From assembly GCF_000775615.1 (NCBI RefSeq), contig NZ_AVPG01000005.1, forward strand, positions 62,001 through 126,000: 64,000 nucleotides of DNA, in the 5' to 3' direction. Positions 1 to 8,613 of this stretch are shown in pieces. This DNA is from Pontibacillus litoralis JSM 072002. GTDB taxonomy: Bacteria > Bacillota > Bacilli > Bacillales > BH030062. Made by a program: the position numbers and the translations under genes. The notes beneath the pieces were generated by a model, which was not told the origin of the DNA, did not search any database, and worked only from the letters and a program-made list of their open reading frames with translations. Within the stretch, counting starts at the first letter, position 1, and the number at the start of each line of letters is the position of its first letter.

Positions 1-890
1 ATTACAACGACAACCGCTCCACCAATCGCAATATTCATAAAGATGTCTACTTGAATTACACTCATAGCAACTAAGCCGATAAAAACACATAAAGCAGAGA
101 AAAGAATCGATCGACCTGCTGTTTGGATCGTCGTAATGAGCGCTTCTCTTTTATTCGATTGTTGCATTTCTTCTTTATAACGGTTAATAAACAATAGGGA
201 AAAGTCAATGGAAAGTGCTAAACCAATCATAGGAGCAATGTTTAATATAAATATGGATAACGAATACGCATCACCTATAATCGATAGCAAACCAAATCCT
301 GCGATAATCGTAACCGCCCCTACGACTAACGGCAAAATAGAGGCAACAATCGTACGTAAGGCAAATAATAAGATAAGAAGTGCAATCGGTAAGCCTATTA
401 ATTCAGCTTGTTTCAAATCGTCTTGACTAGCTTTGTTAATATCTTCAGAAATAACAGGAGCACCTGTCAATTGCACACCATCCCGCTCATCTGTTATCGC
501 TTTCACACTTGAAATTACGTCGTTCATTTCTAATGATTCATCATTCACATGCACAGCAGCATAAGCAACGTCTTCTCCATACATCGAATCATCATCTAAT
601 GGAGATTGAATGCTACTGGCTATTTGTAACGAATTTATATCTTTTATTATAGATGCCATCGCTTCATCTGATTGATTCTCGAACAGCACAAGTAACGTAG
701 ATTTCGGAAAACCAAATGACTGTTGTAATTCTTCTTCCACTTGTTCATATTGGCCATCCGTACGGAATCCATCTCCCTCTAATAAAGAAGGTAACTGAAA
801 TGCGAAATATCCCATCACTCCAATGAAGATGATCCAACAAGCAAGCAACCATTTATAGCTACGAACCATTTTAGACGCTATCTTCCCCAT
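1..890 (-). CDS. MMPL/RND-family membrane transporter (3' part cut by window edge)
   Basis: Open reading frame running off the left edge; about 296 codons are visible. It starts MGKIASKMVRSYKWLL with an AAAGGAGA ribosome site about 11 bases upstream. One membrane helix lies near residues 14-33, then a large extracytoplasmic loop of about 130 residues, then a block of closely packed helices from about residue 170, including the stretch GLALSIDFSLLFINRYKEE, which is typical of the MMPL core. MMPL proteins are proton-driven exporters of lipids or hydrophobic compounds. The substrate cannot be read from this. It is separated from yitW by about 80 bases and may be monocistronic. Confidence 0.85.
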   Translation of the reverse strand, partial: MGKIASKMVRSYKWLLACWIIFIGVMGYFAFQLPSLLEGDGFRTDGQYEQVEEELQQSFGFPKSTLLVLFENQSDEAMASIIKDINSLQIASSIQSPLDDDSMYGEDVAYAAVHVNDESLEMNDVISSVKAITDERDGVQLTGAPVISEDINKASQDDLKQAELIGLPIALLILLFALRTIVASILPLVVGAVTIIAGFGLLSIIGDAYSLSIFILNIAPMIGLALSIDFSLLFINRYKEEMQQSNKREALITTIQTAGRSILFSALCVFIGLVAMSVIQVDIFMNIAIGGAVVVV

Positions 891-973
891 ACCGCATCAA
901 TCTCCTTTACGTTTCTTAACCCTTCAGATAAAAATACCCCTTGCTGGGACTTCCAACAAAGGGTATGTGTGCA

Positions 974-1285
974 TCAATCTGGAATGCCTAGCGCAATTTT
1001 CGCATAACGAGACATTTTATCTTTCGTCCATGGTGGGCTCCATACAATGTTAACGACTGTCTCTTTCACTTCTGGTAAATCAGCAAGAACACGTTTAACA
1101 TCTTCCTCTATTGTACCTGCTAAAGGACAGCCCATTGTTGTAAGAGTCATCGTAACTTGAGCAACACCATCTTTGTCCATATCGACTCCATATATTAATC
1201 CAAGGTTCACTATATCAATGCCTAATTCAGGGTCAATGACATTTTCTAATGCACCCATCATATTATCATGTAATATTTGATCCAT
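974..1285 (-). CDS. yitW: MIP18/DUF59-family Fe-S assembly protein, YitW-like
   Basis: A 103-residue protein that is almost all one DUF59 domain: DPELGIDIVNLGLIYGVD near the N-terminus, the conserved Cys in TMGCPLAG, and VNIVWSPPWTKDKMS near the end. Proteins of this family help load Fe-S clusters. I chose the second ATG (MDQILHD) because an AAGGGGGA ribosome site lies about 10 bases before it, inside the longer possible frame; this also gives the usual family length of about 102. Next to the yitV-like gene, as in Bacillus subtilis. Confidence 0.88.
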   Translation of the reverse strand: MDQILHDNMMGALENVIDPELGIDIVNLGLIYGVDMDKDGVAQVTMTLTTMGCPLAGTIEEDVKRVLADLPEVKETVVNIVWSPPWTKDKMSRYAKIALGIPD

Positions 1286-1365
1286 AGGTGGTTTATCCCC
1301 CTTCTTCATCGTTATTGCTAATTATATCGAATATAACCTAAGAATGAAAGGAAGACCTCTTCTTC

Positions 1366-2130
1366 TTATAAATGCAAGTCAAACCAATTCGCCGTTTCTT
1401 CTATTGCATACGTCGATACTTTGTGATCTCGATCCAATTCTCTTAAGAAACGAATGTTTTCAGGGTTTTTATAATGCGGAATTGCATCTGTATAAAAGCT
1501 GTAAGCATGATCAAAAGGTACCACATTGTCCTTCTCTCCATGCCAAAAAAACAACGGTCTTCCTTGTAATCGATCTATTTGCAAGGAAAGGTCAATAGGT
1601 GCCAGCTTTTGAATGAATTGTTGCTGCTCTTCTTCAGTAAATGGCACATCTAAACCCGTTTCCTTTACATAAGCTACTTGCTCTTTTGCAAATCGAACTG
1701 GTTGTGGTGTACCCATTAATACAGCCGCAACTTTAATCCAATCAAATTGAGTAAGCGCTGCACTTGTAGTAATCCCACCCATACTCGTACCAGCTAAACC
1801 GAAACGATTGCCGTCTAGTAAATGGCGCTTCTTCATGTTCTCATAAATAACTGGAATTTCTTTTAAATTGTGCGCAACAACGTCCCACAATCGGTACATT
1901 AACTGTTCATTATTTAATTGTGTTCGTCGTTCGCCATGCAAGTAGCAGTCAGGTAATACTACTCGATAACCTTTTGTCGCCAGTGCATATGCAATCGGTA
2001 AATTTTGTTCTTTCACACTTGTAATCCCATGAATGTATGTTACTACAGGTAACGGTTCATTTTCTTTTGTAGCATCTACTACGATTAATACCGGAATATC
2101 CTCAATCTTTTCTCGGTAAACCCCTATCAT
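1366..2130 (-). CDS. yitV: YitV-like alpha/beta hydrolase (putative esterase)
   Basis: 254 residues of the alpha/beta hydrolase fold. The nucleophile elbow is GTSMG at 114-118 (Ser116). Likely partners are Asp201 in FFWHGEKDNVVPF and His236 in ELDRDHKVS, so the triad is complete. The oxyanion-side HG motif is at 34-35. No signal peptide, so cytoplasmic; substrate unknown. Ribosome site AGGAAGG precedes the ATG. Divergent from the HAD gene at 2295; the roughly 160-base gap holds both promoters. Confidence 0.85.
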   Translation of the reverse strand: MIGVYREKIEDIPVLIVVDATKENEPLPVVTYIHGITSVKEQNLPIAYALATKGYRVVLPDCYLHGERRTQLNNEQLMYRLWDVVAHNLKEIPVIYENMKKRHLLDGNRFGLAGTSMGGITTSAALTQFDWIKVAAVLMGTPQPVRFAKEQVAYVKETGLDVPFTEEEQQQFIQKLAPIDLSLQIDRLQGRPLFFWHGEKDNVVPFDHAYSFYTDAIPHYKNPENIRFLRELDRDHKVSTYAIEETANWFDLHL

Positions 2131-2294
2131 GTTGTATTTTCCCTTCCTTTATTAACATATATATGTTATATTTATGTATTTTCACAATACCTATGCTACC
2201 ATTGTGTCTTAAGAAAAGAAAGGAAAACGGTTTTGTCCCTTTACATGACATATAGGACAAGTTTACACTTAAACAGTCAAAGGTGGTGCTTATA

Positions 2295-3116
2295 TTGGAA
2301 AAACATTTAATTGCATTAGATTTAGATGGTACGTTATTAACCGATGAAAAAGAAATTAGCAGTCGAAATAAAGAAATTATCACAGCCGCACGTGATCAAG
2401 GTCATATTGTATGTATTGCGACAGGCAGACCACACCGTGCGAGCATTCGTTATTATCATGAACTAGGATTAGACACACCAATGGTCAATTTCAATGGGGC
2501 ATTGATTCATCATCCATTAAACGATCAATGGGATGCTATTCATTCCCCTATGTCCATTCGAACAGCTCAAGAAATTATACATACATGTTATGAACTTGGT
2601 ATGAAAAATGTATTAGCCGAAGTACGAGATGACCTTTATTTAGATAAACACGATCAAGAGCTGCTTGATATTTTCCATTCAAGTAACACTCCGATCACAA
2701 TCGGCAACTTAAGTCAAAACTTAAAAGAAGACCCCACTTCTATTCTAATTCATCCAGAGGTAGATCAGGTTCAACCGTTACGTGACCAATTAACGAATAA
2801 ACACGCTGAGATGATCGATCATCGTAAATGGGGTGCACCATGGCACGTTATTGAAATCGTTCGCGCTGGCTTAAACAAAGCAGTTGGACTACGTAAAGTT
2901 GCTCATTATTACCACATACCTCAAGAGCGAATCATCGCATTTGGAGATGAGGACAACGATTTAGAAATGTTGGAATATGCCGGAGTCGGTGTTGCTATGG
3001 ATAACGCAATATCTCAATTAAAAGATGTTGCCAACTACGTAACAGCCTCCAATGAGGGAGATGGAATTGCAGAATTTCTAATCGATTACTTACAACTACA
3101 CAACATTATGAAATAG
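2295..3116 (+). CDS. yitU: Cof-type HAD-IIB sugar/nucleotide phosphatase, YitU-like
   Basis: 273 residues. Motif I is ALDLDGTLL with the nucleophile Asp9 and acid/base Asp11; motif IV is FGDEDNDLEML; a C2-type cap lies between. The family dephosphorylates small phosphorylated metabolites and B. subtilis YitU is linked to flavin phosphate turnover; I infer the same only by family. The start is TTG at 2295 because AAAGGTGGT sits 7 bases before it; the upstream GTG at 2283 lies inside that ribosome site. Followed by a clear terminator. Confidence 0.88.
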   Translation: MEKHLIALDLDGTLLTDEKEISSRNKEIITAARDQGHIVCIATGRPHRASIRYYHELGLDTPMVNFNGALIHHPLNDQWDAIHSPMSIRTAQEIIHTCYELGMKNVLAEVRDDLYLDKHDQELLDIFHSSNTPITIGNLSQNLKEDPTSILIHPEVDQVQPLRDQLTNKHAEMIDHRKWGAPWHVIEIVRAGLNKAVGLRKVAHYYHIPQERIIAFGDEDNDLEMLEYAGVGVAMDNAISQLKDVANYVTASNEGDGIAEFLIDYLQLHNIMK

Positions 3117-3159
3117 CAACTTTCCCCACACATGAAAATGATTAATTGAACCATACTAG

Positions 3160-3196
3160 GCTTGAACACCTTTATACGTGTTCAAGCTTTTATTTC
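3160..3196 (+). terminator. Rho-independent terminator after yitU
   Basis: Perfect 10-bp stem (GCTTGAACAC with GTGTTCAAGC), 8-base loop, then TTTTATTTC. Confidence 0.85.
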
Positions 3197-3217
3197 TTTG
3201 TTGTGGGGGGATATACG

Positions 3218-3334
3218 TTGAGCAAAAAGAGCAAATCTAAGCGCTTCATTCAGCAAGGTACAGACGCTGTAAAGAAGCATGATGAACGTTTCCCATATCG
3301 AGATATTTACGCCAATGTGGAAAATAAACGATAA
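3218..3334 (+). CDS. small basic protein of unknown function (38 aa)
   Basis: Starts at TTG, 7 bases after a GGGGGG ribosome site. The product begins MSKKSKSKRFIQQG and ends YANVENKR; it is rich in Lys and Arg with no membrane segment or signal peptide. It lies just after the yitU terminator and 24 bases before the next small gene, so the two probably share a transcript. I do not recognise the family. A small basic protein next to sporulation-era genes could be a spore component, but nothing here proves it. Confidence 0.6.
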   Translation: MSKKSKSKRFIQQGTDAVKKHDERFPYRDIYANVENKR

Positions 3335-3358
3335 ACACTACGGGAGGTTTTGATTCGT

Positions 3359-3553
3359 ATGGATAGAAGTAGTAACTTATTTCAACAAGCTGTACAAGCC
3401 GTCAGTAGCATAACCAATCGTAACGGTACTGTTGATCAGGAAGAACTTAGTGTAGCTCACAGTTGTATTGAAGCCGCCCAGCTTAATGCCTCGCAAGAAG
3501 AATTAGAGCAGTTGCAACAGTTCAAACAGCAACTAAAGCAACAACAAAAGTAA
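3359..3553 (+). CDS. DUF3813-like small protein (64 aa)
   Basis: Begins MDRSSNLFQQAVQAVSS and ends in a Gln-rich helix (EELEQLQQFKQQLKQQQ). The N-terminal NLFQQAxxAV pattern followed by an amphipathic helix pair resembles the DUF3813 family of Bacillales. ATG at 3359 is preferred to the TTG 9 bases upstream because GGGAGG is only 2 bases from the TTG but 11 from the ATG. Function unknown. Confidence 0.6.
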   Translation: MDRSSNLFQQAVQAVSSITNRNGTVDQEELSVAHSCIEAAQLNASQEELEQLQQFKQQLKQQQK

Positions 3554-3573
3554 GTACGAATAAAAATGATTTA

Positions 3574-3612
3574 AGTGGCTTTAGCTCTATATTGCATAGA
3601 GCTAAAGCCACT
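3574..3612. terminator. long perfect hairpin, probable bidirectional terminator
   Basis: 17-bp perfect stem (AGTGGCTTTAGCTCTAT and its complement) with a 5-base loop. Neither side has a strong T tract: AATATTTATG on the plus side, AAATCATTTTTA on the minus side. It sits between converging genes (3553 plus, 3701 minus). Confidence 0.55.
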
Positions 3613-3700
3613 AATATTTATGTAAATAATACTTCTCATTTTGACACATTTCTAACTCAGTTAGTTCATGTTCACTCCATCCTTTAACGCTTACTATGAT

Positions 3701-4012
3701 TTACAAACATTCTACTTGTGATTTTTCCTCAAACTTTTTCAATCCAAAGTCTTCATTTGTTTCTAAAACCACACTTTGTGTTAAAAAAATTTCTTTTTCA
3801 AGTGGATTTAATTTCGAAAATTCTTCTCGTGTAATCATCCTATCTTCAACATATGCAAATGGGAAATTAGCTTCTGTTTTCGCAATAATAAAAGCTGGAT
3901 TTGCATTTGATCGGTGTATAACTTCATAACTATGTGGAATATGTGGTTCATTCACTTCTTCTGTAAGTATATATTCGATATTAAAGAAATGATTTGCGTT
4001 TATTATTTCCAC
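3701..4012 (-). CDS. hypothetical protein (103 aa)
   Basis: GTG-started frame, MEIINANHFFNIEYIL to the C-terminal KSQVECL. The composition is protein-like and rich in Glu/Phe, for example HIPHSYEVIHRSNANP. No family recognised. The ribosome site is weak (AGTAGATAG), and the start abuts a sequence that resembles an insertion-sequence end at about 4013-4040, so this may be a truncated or displaced gene fragment. Confidence 0.4.
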   Translation of the reverse strand: MEIINANHFFNIEYILTEEVNEPHIPHSYEVIHRSNANPAFIIAKTEANFPFAYVEDRMITREEFSKLNPLEKEIFLTQSVVLETNEDFGLKKFEEKSQVECL

Positions 4013-4209
4013 TATCTACTTGACAGGGGACAGTTCTTTCCTAAACTTTTTAATTTTGTCAATACTTTTTTACTACAAAAACAAAGAGAATTGCGCTTTT
4101 TGATAGTATTATGAACATTATGTACATCTTCGATGAAAACGTTTTAATTTTAGTATAATAATAATGAGAGATACTGTCATCACTTACATCTAGCACTATA
4201 CATGATAGA

Positions 4210-4246
4210 AAAATGACAGAATAGTTACTGTTCTGCATCATTTTTT
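4210..4246 (+). terminator. hairpin in the leader of the LysR gene (possible attenuator)
   Basis: AAAATGA and CAGAA arms pair with TTCTG and TCATTTT, followed by more T. It ends directly at the GAAGGAGAGA ribosome site of the LysR gene. A TATAAT hexamer lies at 4154-4159, so a transcript started there would have to pass this hairpin. The rest of the 4013-4266 gap shows nothing else clear. Confidence 0.5.
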
Positions 4247-4266
4247 GAAGGAGAGATAAATACCAG

Positions 4267-5151
4267 ATGGAGTTTAGACAACTGAGATACTTCGTTTCCA
4301 TAGTGAACACAGGTAGTTATTCAGCCGCAGCAAAGAATTTATTCGTAACACAACCTACGTTAAGTTATAACATACAGAAATTAGAAAAGGAATTAGGAAC
4401 CCATTTATTCTACCAATCGAATCAAAGTTTAAAATTGACTGATTCAGGTAGACTGCTTCATGAAAAAGGACAAAAAGTATTAGAAGAAATGGATGAATTA
4501 GTTGAGACGATCCAAAGAAAGAACATCACGAAGAAGAATAGTTTAAAAGTAGGGATTACTGTTTTATTCGCTATTCAATATATGAGACAGATTGTACATT
4601 TCACGTCCACTAATCCTCATATAGATGTACATTTTATACAAAGCGGATCCATTGACTTACAGAAAAAGCTCGCCAATGAAGAAATTGATATAGGACTACT
4701 ATCCTTCCCTATATATGAACCATCTATCCATATAGAATGTATTAATACATCTAATTCAAATTATTCTGTTGATGTTGTTATGCCCTTTCATCACCCATTA
4801 GCACGTAAAAAATCAATTTCATTTGCTGATTTAGAGCCGCACACTATATGCGCTTTTTCAAAGGACTTCGTGCTTGGACGTGTTCTTCATGAACGATGTC
4901 AGGAGTTTGGATTTAAACCAAATATCATTTTTACTAATAACAACTGGGAAGTGCTATTACAAAATACACTCATAACCAATGGTTTGACCTTAATGCCTAA
5001 TGAGTTAAAACAGTTTAGTAATTTTATTAATTTGAAATGGATTCCGCTCAAGGATAAAGCAAACTTCTTCGAAATAGGTATTGCTAGGCGTCGAAATGAA
5101 GAATTAAAAGATGCCGCCGCTCGTTTTATTGAGTACATTAAAGACAATTAA
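4267..5151 (+). CDS. LysR-family transcriptional regulator
   Basis: 294 residues, normal for the family. Winged helix at 1-60 (MEFRQLRYFVSIVNTG, then SYSAAAKNLFVTQPTLSYNI), followed by a periplasmic-binding-protein-like effector domain from about residue 90. LysR proteins activate or repress genes in response to a small ligand. No divergent target is adjacent: the upstream gene is separated by 254 bases and the downstream catabolic cluster is convergent. It could act on that cluster (5622-15910), but this is only proximity. Ribosome site AAGGAGAGA. Confidence 0.85.
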   Translation: MEFRQLRYFVSIVNTGSYSAAAKNLFVTQPTLSYNIQKLEKELGTHLFYQSNQSLKLTDSGRLLHEKGQKVLEEMDELVETIQRKNITKKNSLKVGITVLFAIQYMRQIVHFTSTNPHIDVHFIQSGSIDLQKKLANEEIDIGLLSFPIYEPSIHIECINTSNSNYSVDVVMPFHHPLARKKSISFADLEPHTICAFSKDFVLGRVLHERCQEFGFKPNIIFTNNNWEVLLQNTLITNGLTLMPNELKQFSNFINLKWIPLKDKANFFEIGIARRRNEELKDAAARFIEYIKDN

Positions 5152-5157
5152 ACACGT

Positions 5158-5229
5158 AAAAAGGAACCTACTTAACATGTGAACTGAATCCTTATAGGGT
5201 TCAGTTCAATCAGTAGATTCCTTTTTTTA
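5158..5229 (+). terminator. two-tier terminator after the LysR gene
   Basis: Outer arms AAAGGAACCTACT/AGTAGATTCCTTT and inner arms GAACTGAATCC/GGGTTCAGTTC, then a run of T. Confidence 0.8.
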
Positions 5230-5281
5230 TTGACGTATTTTGAATTGTTATTGAAATAACTCTCAAAACATCCTAAAAATC

Positions 5282-5464
5282 CTAGCCAATAGTACTCAAA
5301 TGAGGTTGAGCATATTCACCTATAGTGTAACCAACATTTTTGTAATACTCCTCTAAATGCCGTATAGGATATGGACGAGTCGAAGAATATAGATCCGTAG
5401 CTGGGATATAACCTACCAAAAATTTAAAAGTGCATGAAATCAAATATACAAACCTTGATTTCAT
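5282..5464 (-). pseudogene. possible gene remnant (C-terminal fragment, about 50 codons)
   Basis: A minus-strand open stretch ending FKFLVGYIPATDLYSS ... EYYKNVGYTIGEY. The 3' part looks like real coding sequence, but there is no ribosome site or proper start, and upstream codons are unlike a protein start. I read it as the tail of a lost gene. The remainder of the 5230-5621 gap shows nothing I can name. Confidence 0.25.
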
Positions 5465-5621
5465 GCGCTTTTCATTTTCCTTTATTCATACATTTCAATG
5501 CTATTTCGACTTCTGTCCCAAACTCTTTTTAAAGTAATTAATGGCTTCTCATTGTCTTTGTTAACATCAACAGCTTAAATATGACAAACCGTCTATTGAA
5601 ATTAACTCACGAATATTACCA

Positions 5622-6554
5622 TTATTTAACCTCTAGTATTTGTTCTTTCGCGTGGATTAATTGGGTAATTAACTCGTTATATGGAGCTTCATGTTCGAAT
5701 TCTTTCGACATTCTAGCTACTGCCCCATTTAAGAAATCCACTTCTGTATAACGGTGATTTTGGACTAAATCTTGGTGCATGGATGGGTAATGAGAGCCAA
5801 TGTTCTTGGACGCTTGCAAAACGTAATCAACTATTTCTTCCTCGTTTAGACTAGCTCCTTTTTTATTCGCAACGATAACAAACTCTTTTACAATTTGTCT
5901 TGTAATTGGCTCTGCTTGATCGGTAGAACAATATTGGTGTAAATTACTATCTAACAATGCACAAATTGCGTTCATTGCTCCATTTGTACACGCTTTACGC
6001 CAAATGGAAGTAGTAACATTTGTGCTATAACTTGTGTTTAATCCTGCTTCATTTAATAATTCAACAATTTGTTTTGCTTCTAACTCTTCTTTTTCACCAA
6101 CGACAAAGTTCTGAATTTCTACTTTACCAGTACCGTTGAAATAAGCATGTCCTGGGCCTTTTAAACTAGCAGTATAAAGTGTCACTCCCATAAAAATATT
6201 ATGCAAAGAAATATGTTCTTGAAGAATCGTTTCGTGCCCAACACCATTTAATAAACAAATAATCTTCGTATGTTCGCCAATTACCGGTTTAATATCTTCT
6301 ATCATCTCCTGAAGTCCCATTGATTTCGTAAATACAAACACAAGATCCATTGTTTCTTTCACTTCAGAAGGATAGAATACAGGAATGTTCACGTACCTTT
6401 TTTCTTCCCCATTATCCACTAATAGCCCATTTTTACGAATTAGTTCAATATGTTCAGGCCACTTATCAATCAAAGTCACTTCATTACCAGCATCATGTAA
6501 CATTACACCAAATCGACTACCTAACGCTCCTGAACCTGCAATTGCCACTTTCAT
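5622..6554 (-). CDS. 2-dehydropantoate 2-reductase family (PanE/ApbA) oxidoreductase
   Basis: 310 residues. The NADP-binding GSGALG lies at 7-12 right after the start MKVAIAGSG, and the C-terminal helical domain has the ketopantoate-reductase pattern (SIWRKACTNGAMNAIC, with the conserved Lys and Asn). The start was set at ATG 6554, where AGGAAGTG has good spacing. It lies 21 bases after butyrate kinase, at the end of the branched-chain oxo-acid cluster. Ketopantoate derives from the valine oxo-acid, so it may reduce a 2-oxo-acid here and not necessarily serve pantothenate synthesis. Confidence 0.85.
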   Translation of the reverse strand: MKVAIAGSGALGSRFGVMLHDAGNEVTLIDKWPEHIELIRKNGLLVDNGEEKRYVNIPVFYPSEVKETMDLVFVFTKSMGLQEMIEDIKPVIGEHTKIICLLNGVGHETILQEHISLHNIFMGVTLYTASLKGPGHAYFNGTGKVEIQNFVVGEKEELEAKQIVELLNEAGLNTSYSTNVTTSIWRKACTNGAMNAICALLDSNLHQYCSTDQAEPITRQIVKEFVIVANKKGASLNEEEIVDYVLQASKNIGSHYPSMHQDLVQNHRYTEVDFLNGAVARMSKEFEHEAPYNELITQLIHAKEQILEVK

Positions 6555-6575
6555 TAGGATCACTTCCTATTCTTT

Positions 6576-7673
6576 TTATTTACTAGCTACTATTGCTTCA
6601 TTTTCGATGAATGTATGAGCATGTTCTTGACCAGTTAGTACACGTCTTGCTCCTTTTGCTAAAGCAAGTAGCTCTTCTTCTCCTGGAACTATATGAACCG
6701 GCGCTAGAAAGGATACTCTTTCTTTCACCATATTCATTACATATTCTGAATAAGCCAACCCACCAGTTAAAATAATGGCGTCTACTTTCCCACATAAAAC
6801 AGTGGCTAATTCGCCAATTGTTTTTGCAATTTGATAGGCCATAGCTCGTAAAATAAGTTGTGCTTGTTCATCCCCGTTCTTCGCTTTTTCTTCTACTATA
6901 CGAGCGTCATTAGTACCGAAATAAGAAACAAGGCCACCTTTTTTACGAGTAAGCTCCGTCATTTCTTTTTGAGTACGTTGAAAACACATTGGAATAATCT
7001 CTTTTAATGGTAAGCCTCCTGACCGTTCCGTTGAAAATAGTCCTTCATCGTCAGAAACAAGGTCAATAATTCTACCATTCCTATGCGCACTAGCCGAACT
7101 TCCACCGCCTATATGAGCAACAACTAAGCGACTCTCTTCATACGGCTTTCCTAGCTGTTCATCGGCTATTTTCATACTTACGGCACGCATATTTAACACA
7201 TGTCCTATACTTTTTCGTTCAATGGAGGCTGATCCCGAAATGCGAGCGACATCTTCCATTTGATCGACGGTAACAGGGTCATAAATAAAAGCCTGACAAT
7301 CTTCAGTTCCGAAAACTTCTGCAATTCCTTTTGCCAAACTAGCCCCTAAATTAGAAGCATGTTGTAACACTGGGCGATGTTCTAAACAATCAAGCATCGC
7401 TTCATTCACTCGATACGCACCAGCCTTTACTGGTGGTAACAATCCACCACGACCTACGACAGCATCGAAGGAACCGATTTTCATGTCCATTTCTTGAAGA
7501 AACGTTGCAATATCTTGGTAGCGAAGATGATATTGTTGCATAATCGAATCGTATTGCGAAATTGTTTCATAATGATAAGTAAATTCTTTTTTAAATGTTA
7601 ATTCATCATTTTCATAACAAGCAACCTTCGTTGAGGTAGCTCCTGGGTTAATCGCTAAAACACGATGCTTCAT
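6576..7673 (-). CDS. buk: butyrate kinase
   Basis: 365 residues of the acetate/butyrate kinase fold: MKHRVLAINPGATSTKVA at the N-terminus (phosphate-binding), VAHIGGGSSASAHRNGRIID in the centre and IILTGGLAYSEY near the C-terminus. It makes ATP from butyryl-, isobutyryl- or isovaleryl-phosphate. It lies 4 bases after ptb, its usual partner, so the two are cotranscribed and probably translated together. Confidence 0.94.
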   Translation of the reverse strand: MKHRVLAINPGATSTKVACYENDELTFKKEFTYHYETISQYDSIMQQYHLRYQDIATFLQEMDMKIGSFDAVVGRGGLLPPVKAGAYRVNEAMLDCLEHRPVLQHASNLGASLAKGIAEVFGTEDCQAFIYDPVTVDQMEDVARISGSASIERKSIGHVLNMRAVSMKIADEQLGKPYEESRLVVAHIGGGSSASAHRNGRIIDLVSDDEGLFSTERSGGLPLKEIIPMCFQRTQKEMTELTRKKGGLVSYFGTNDARIVEEKAKNGDEQAQLILRAMAYQIAKTIGELATVLCGKVDAIILTGGLAYSEYVMNMVKERVSFLAPVHIVPGEEELLALAKGARRVLTGQEHAHTFIENEAIVASK

Positions 7674-7677
7674 TTAA

Positions 7678-8598
7678 TCAACATTCCTTTCTCGCATTAG
7701 CGCGACTAATTTGTAAGGCTAGCAATAGGGAACGCCTTTTTTCTTCCGCCGTTGAACTTCTTGACGTTAATATGATTGGAGCTTGGGCACCAATGATAAG
7801 CCCTGCCATTGCACCATTACCTAGTAGGATCATACTCTTCGATAAGGTGTTCCCATTCACGACATCGGCCGCTACTAATACATCGGCATCACCTTGGATG
7901 CGACCTTTGTATTGCTTTTCTGCCGCGATCGCAGGAAATAGTGCTAAATCTAATGAAAGAGGACCTTCCACAATACAATTCTCACTAGGCTCAAATCGTT
8001 TCGTTAATTCTTCCGCATCTACAGAAGGTTGTAATTTCGGTTGTACAACTTCCGCAGCTGATAAGACGGCAAATTTAGGCTGTTTGTATCCTAATGCTTG
8101 CATCACTTCTGTCGCATTGTTAATAATCGACTCCTTCTGATCCACATTAGGAGATAAAAGCATCCCACCATCTGTCACCCCAATGAATCTAGGATAATGA
8201 GGCGTTTCAATGAGTGCTAAATGAGATAGTACATCACGCTTACGAATACCAGTTTCTCGATTAACTACTTGTTTCAGTAACGTACCTGTTTGAATATTAC
8301 CCTTCATAATAAAACCACATTCACCATTTCTTACTAATTCCACACCTTTAAATGCAGCTTCTTCATCTGACTCGACGTGGACAATATGATAAGAAGTGTG
8401 ATCGATATCCATGTTCATTAATAACGGGTCTAACATTGCTTGATCATCTATTAAAAATGGAACAATGAGCCCTTGCTTGGCTAATTCAAACACGCTTTCC
8501 AATGCACTAGAACTGGCCGCTTTCACAACTGCCACTCGTTGCATTTCTTCTTCTTGTTTCATTAATGATTGCTCTAATTCATGAAAGTTACGAACCAT
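7678..8598 (-). CDS. ptb: phosphate butyryltransferase
   Basis: 306 residues, phosphotransacetylase/phosphotransbutyrylase family, with the characteristic GFIMKGNIQTGTLLK and VLVAADVVNGNTLSKSM segments. It exchanges CoA for phosphate on butyryl-CoA and branched acyl-CoA, feeding buk. GGAGGTAAA precedes the ATG. 15 bases separate it from the upstream EIIC-like gene. Confidence 0.93.
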   Translation of the reverse strand: MVRNFHELEQSLMKQEEEMQRVAVVKAASSSALESVFELAKQGLIVPFLIDDQAMLDPLLMNMDIDHTSYHIVHVESDEEAAFKGVELVRNGECGFIMKGNIQTGTLLKQVVNRETGIRKRDVLSHLALIETPHYPRFIGVTDGGMLLSPNVDQKESIINNATEVMQALGYKQPKFAVLSAAEVVQPKLQPSVDAEELTKRFEPSENCIVEGPLSLDLALFPAIAAEKQYKGRIQGDADVLVAADVVNGNTLSKSMILLGNGAMAGLIIGAQAPIILTSRSSTAEEKRRSLLLALQISRANARKEC

Positions 8599-8613
8599 TT
8601 TACCTCCACCTGC

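Noticed and set aside
208-426. plus-strand frame in the left edge
   Set aside because: Antisense to the MMPL transporter, whose membrane helices are clear on the minus strand.
7772-8140. 122-codon plus-strand frame
   Set aside because: Antisense of ptb, with no ribosome site and atypical composition.
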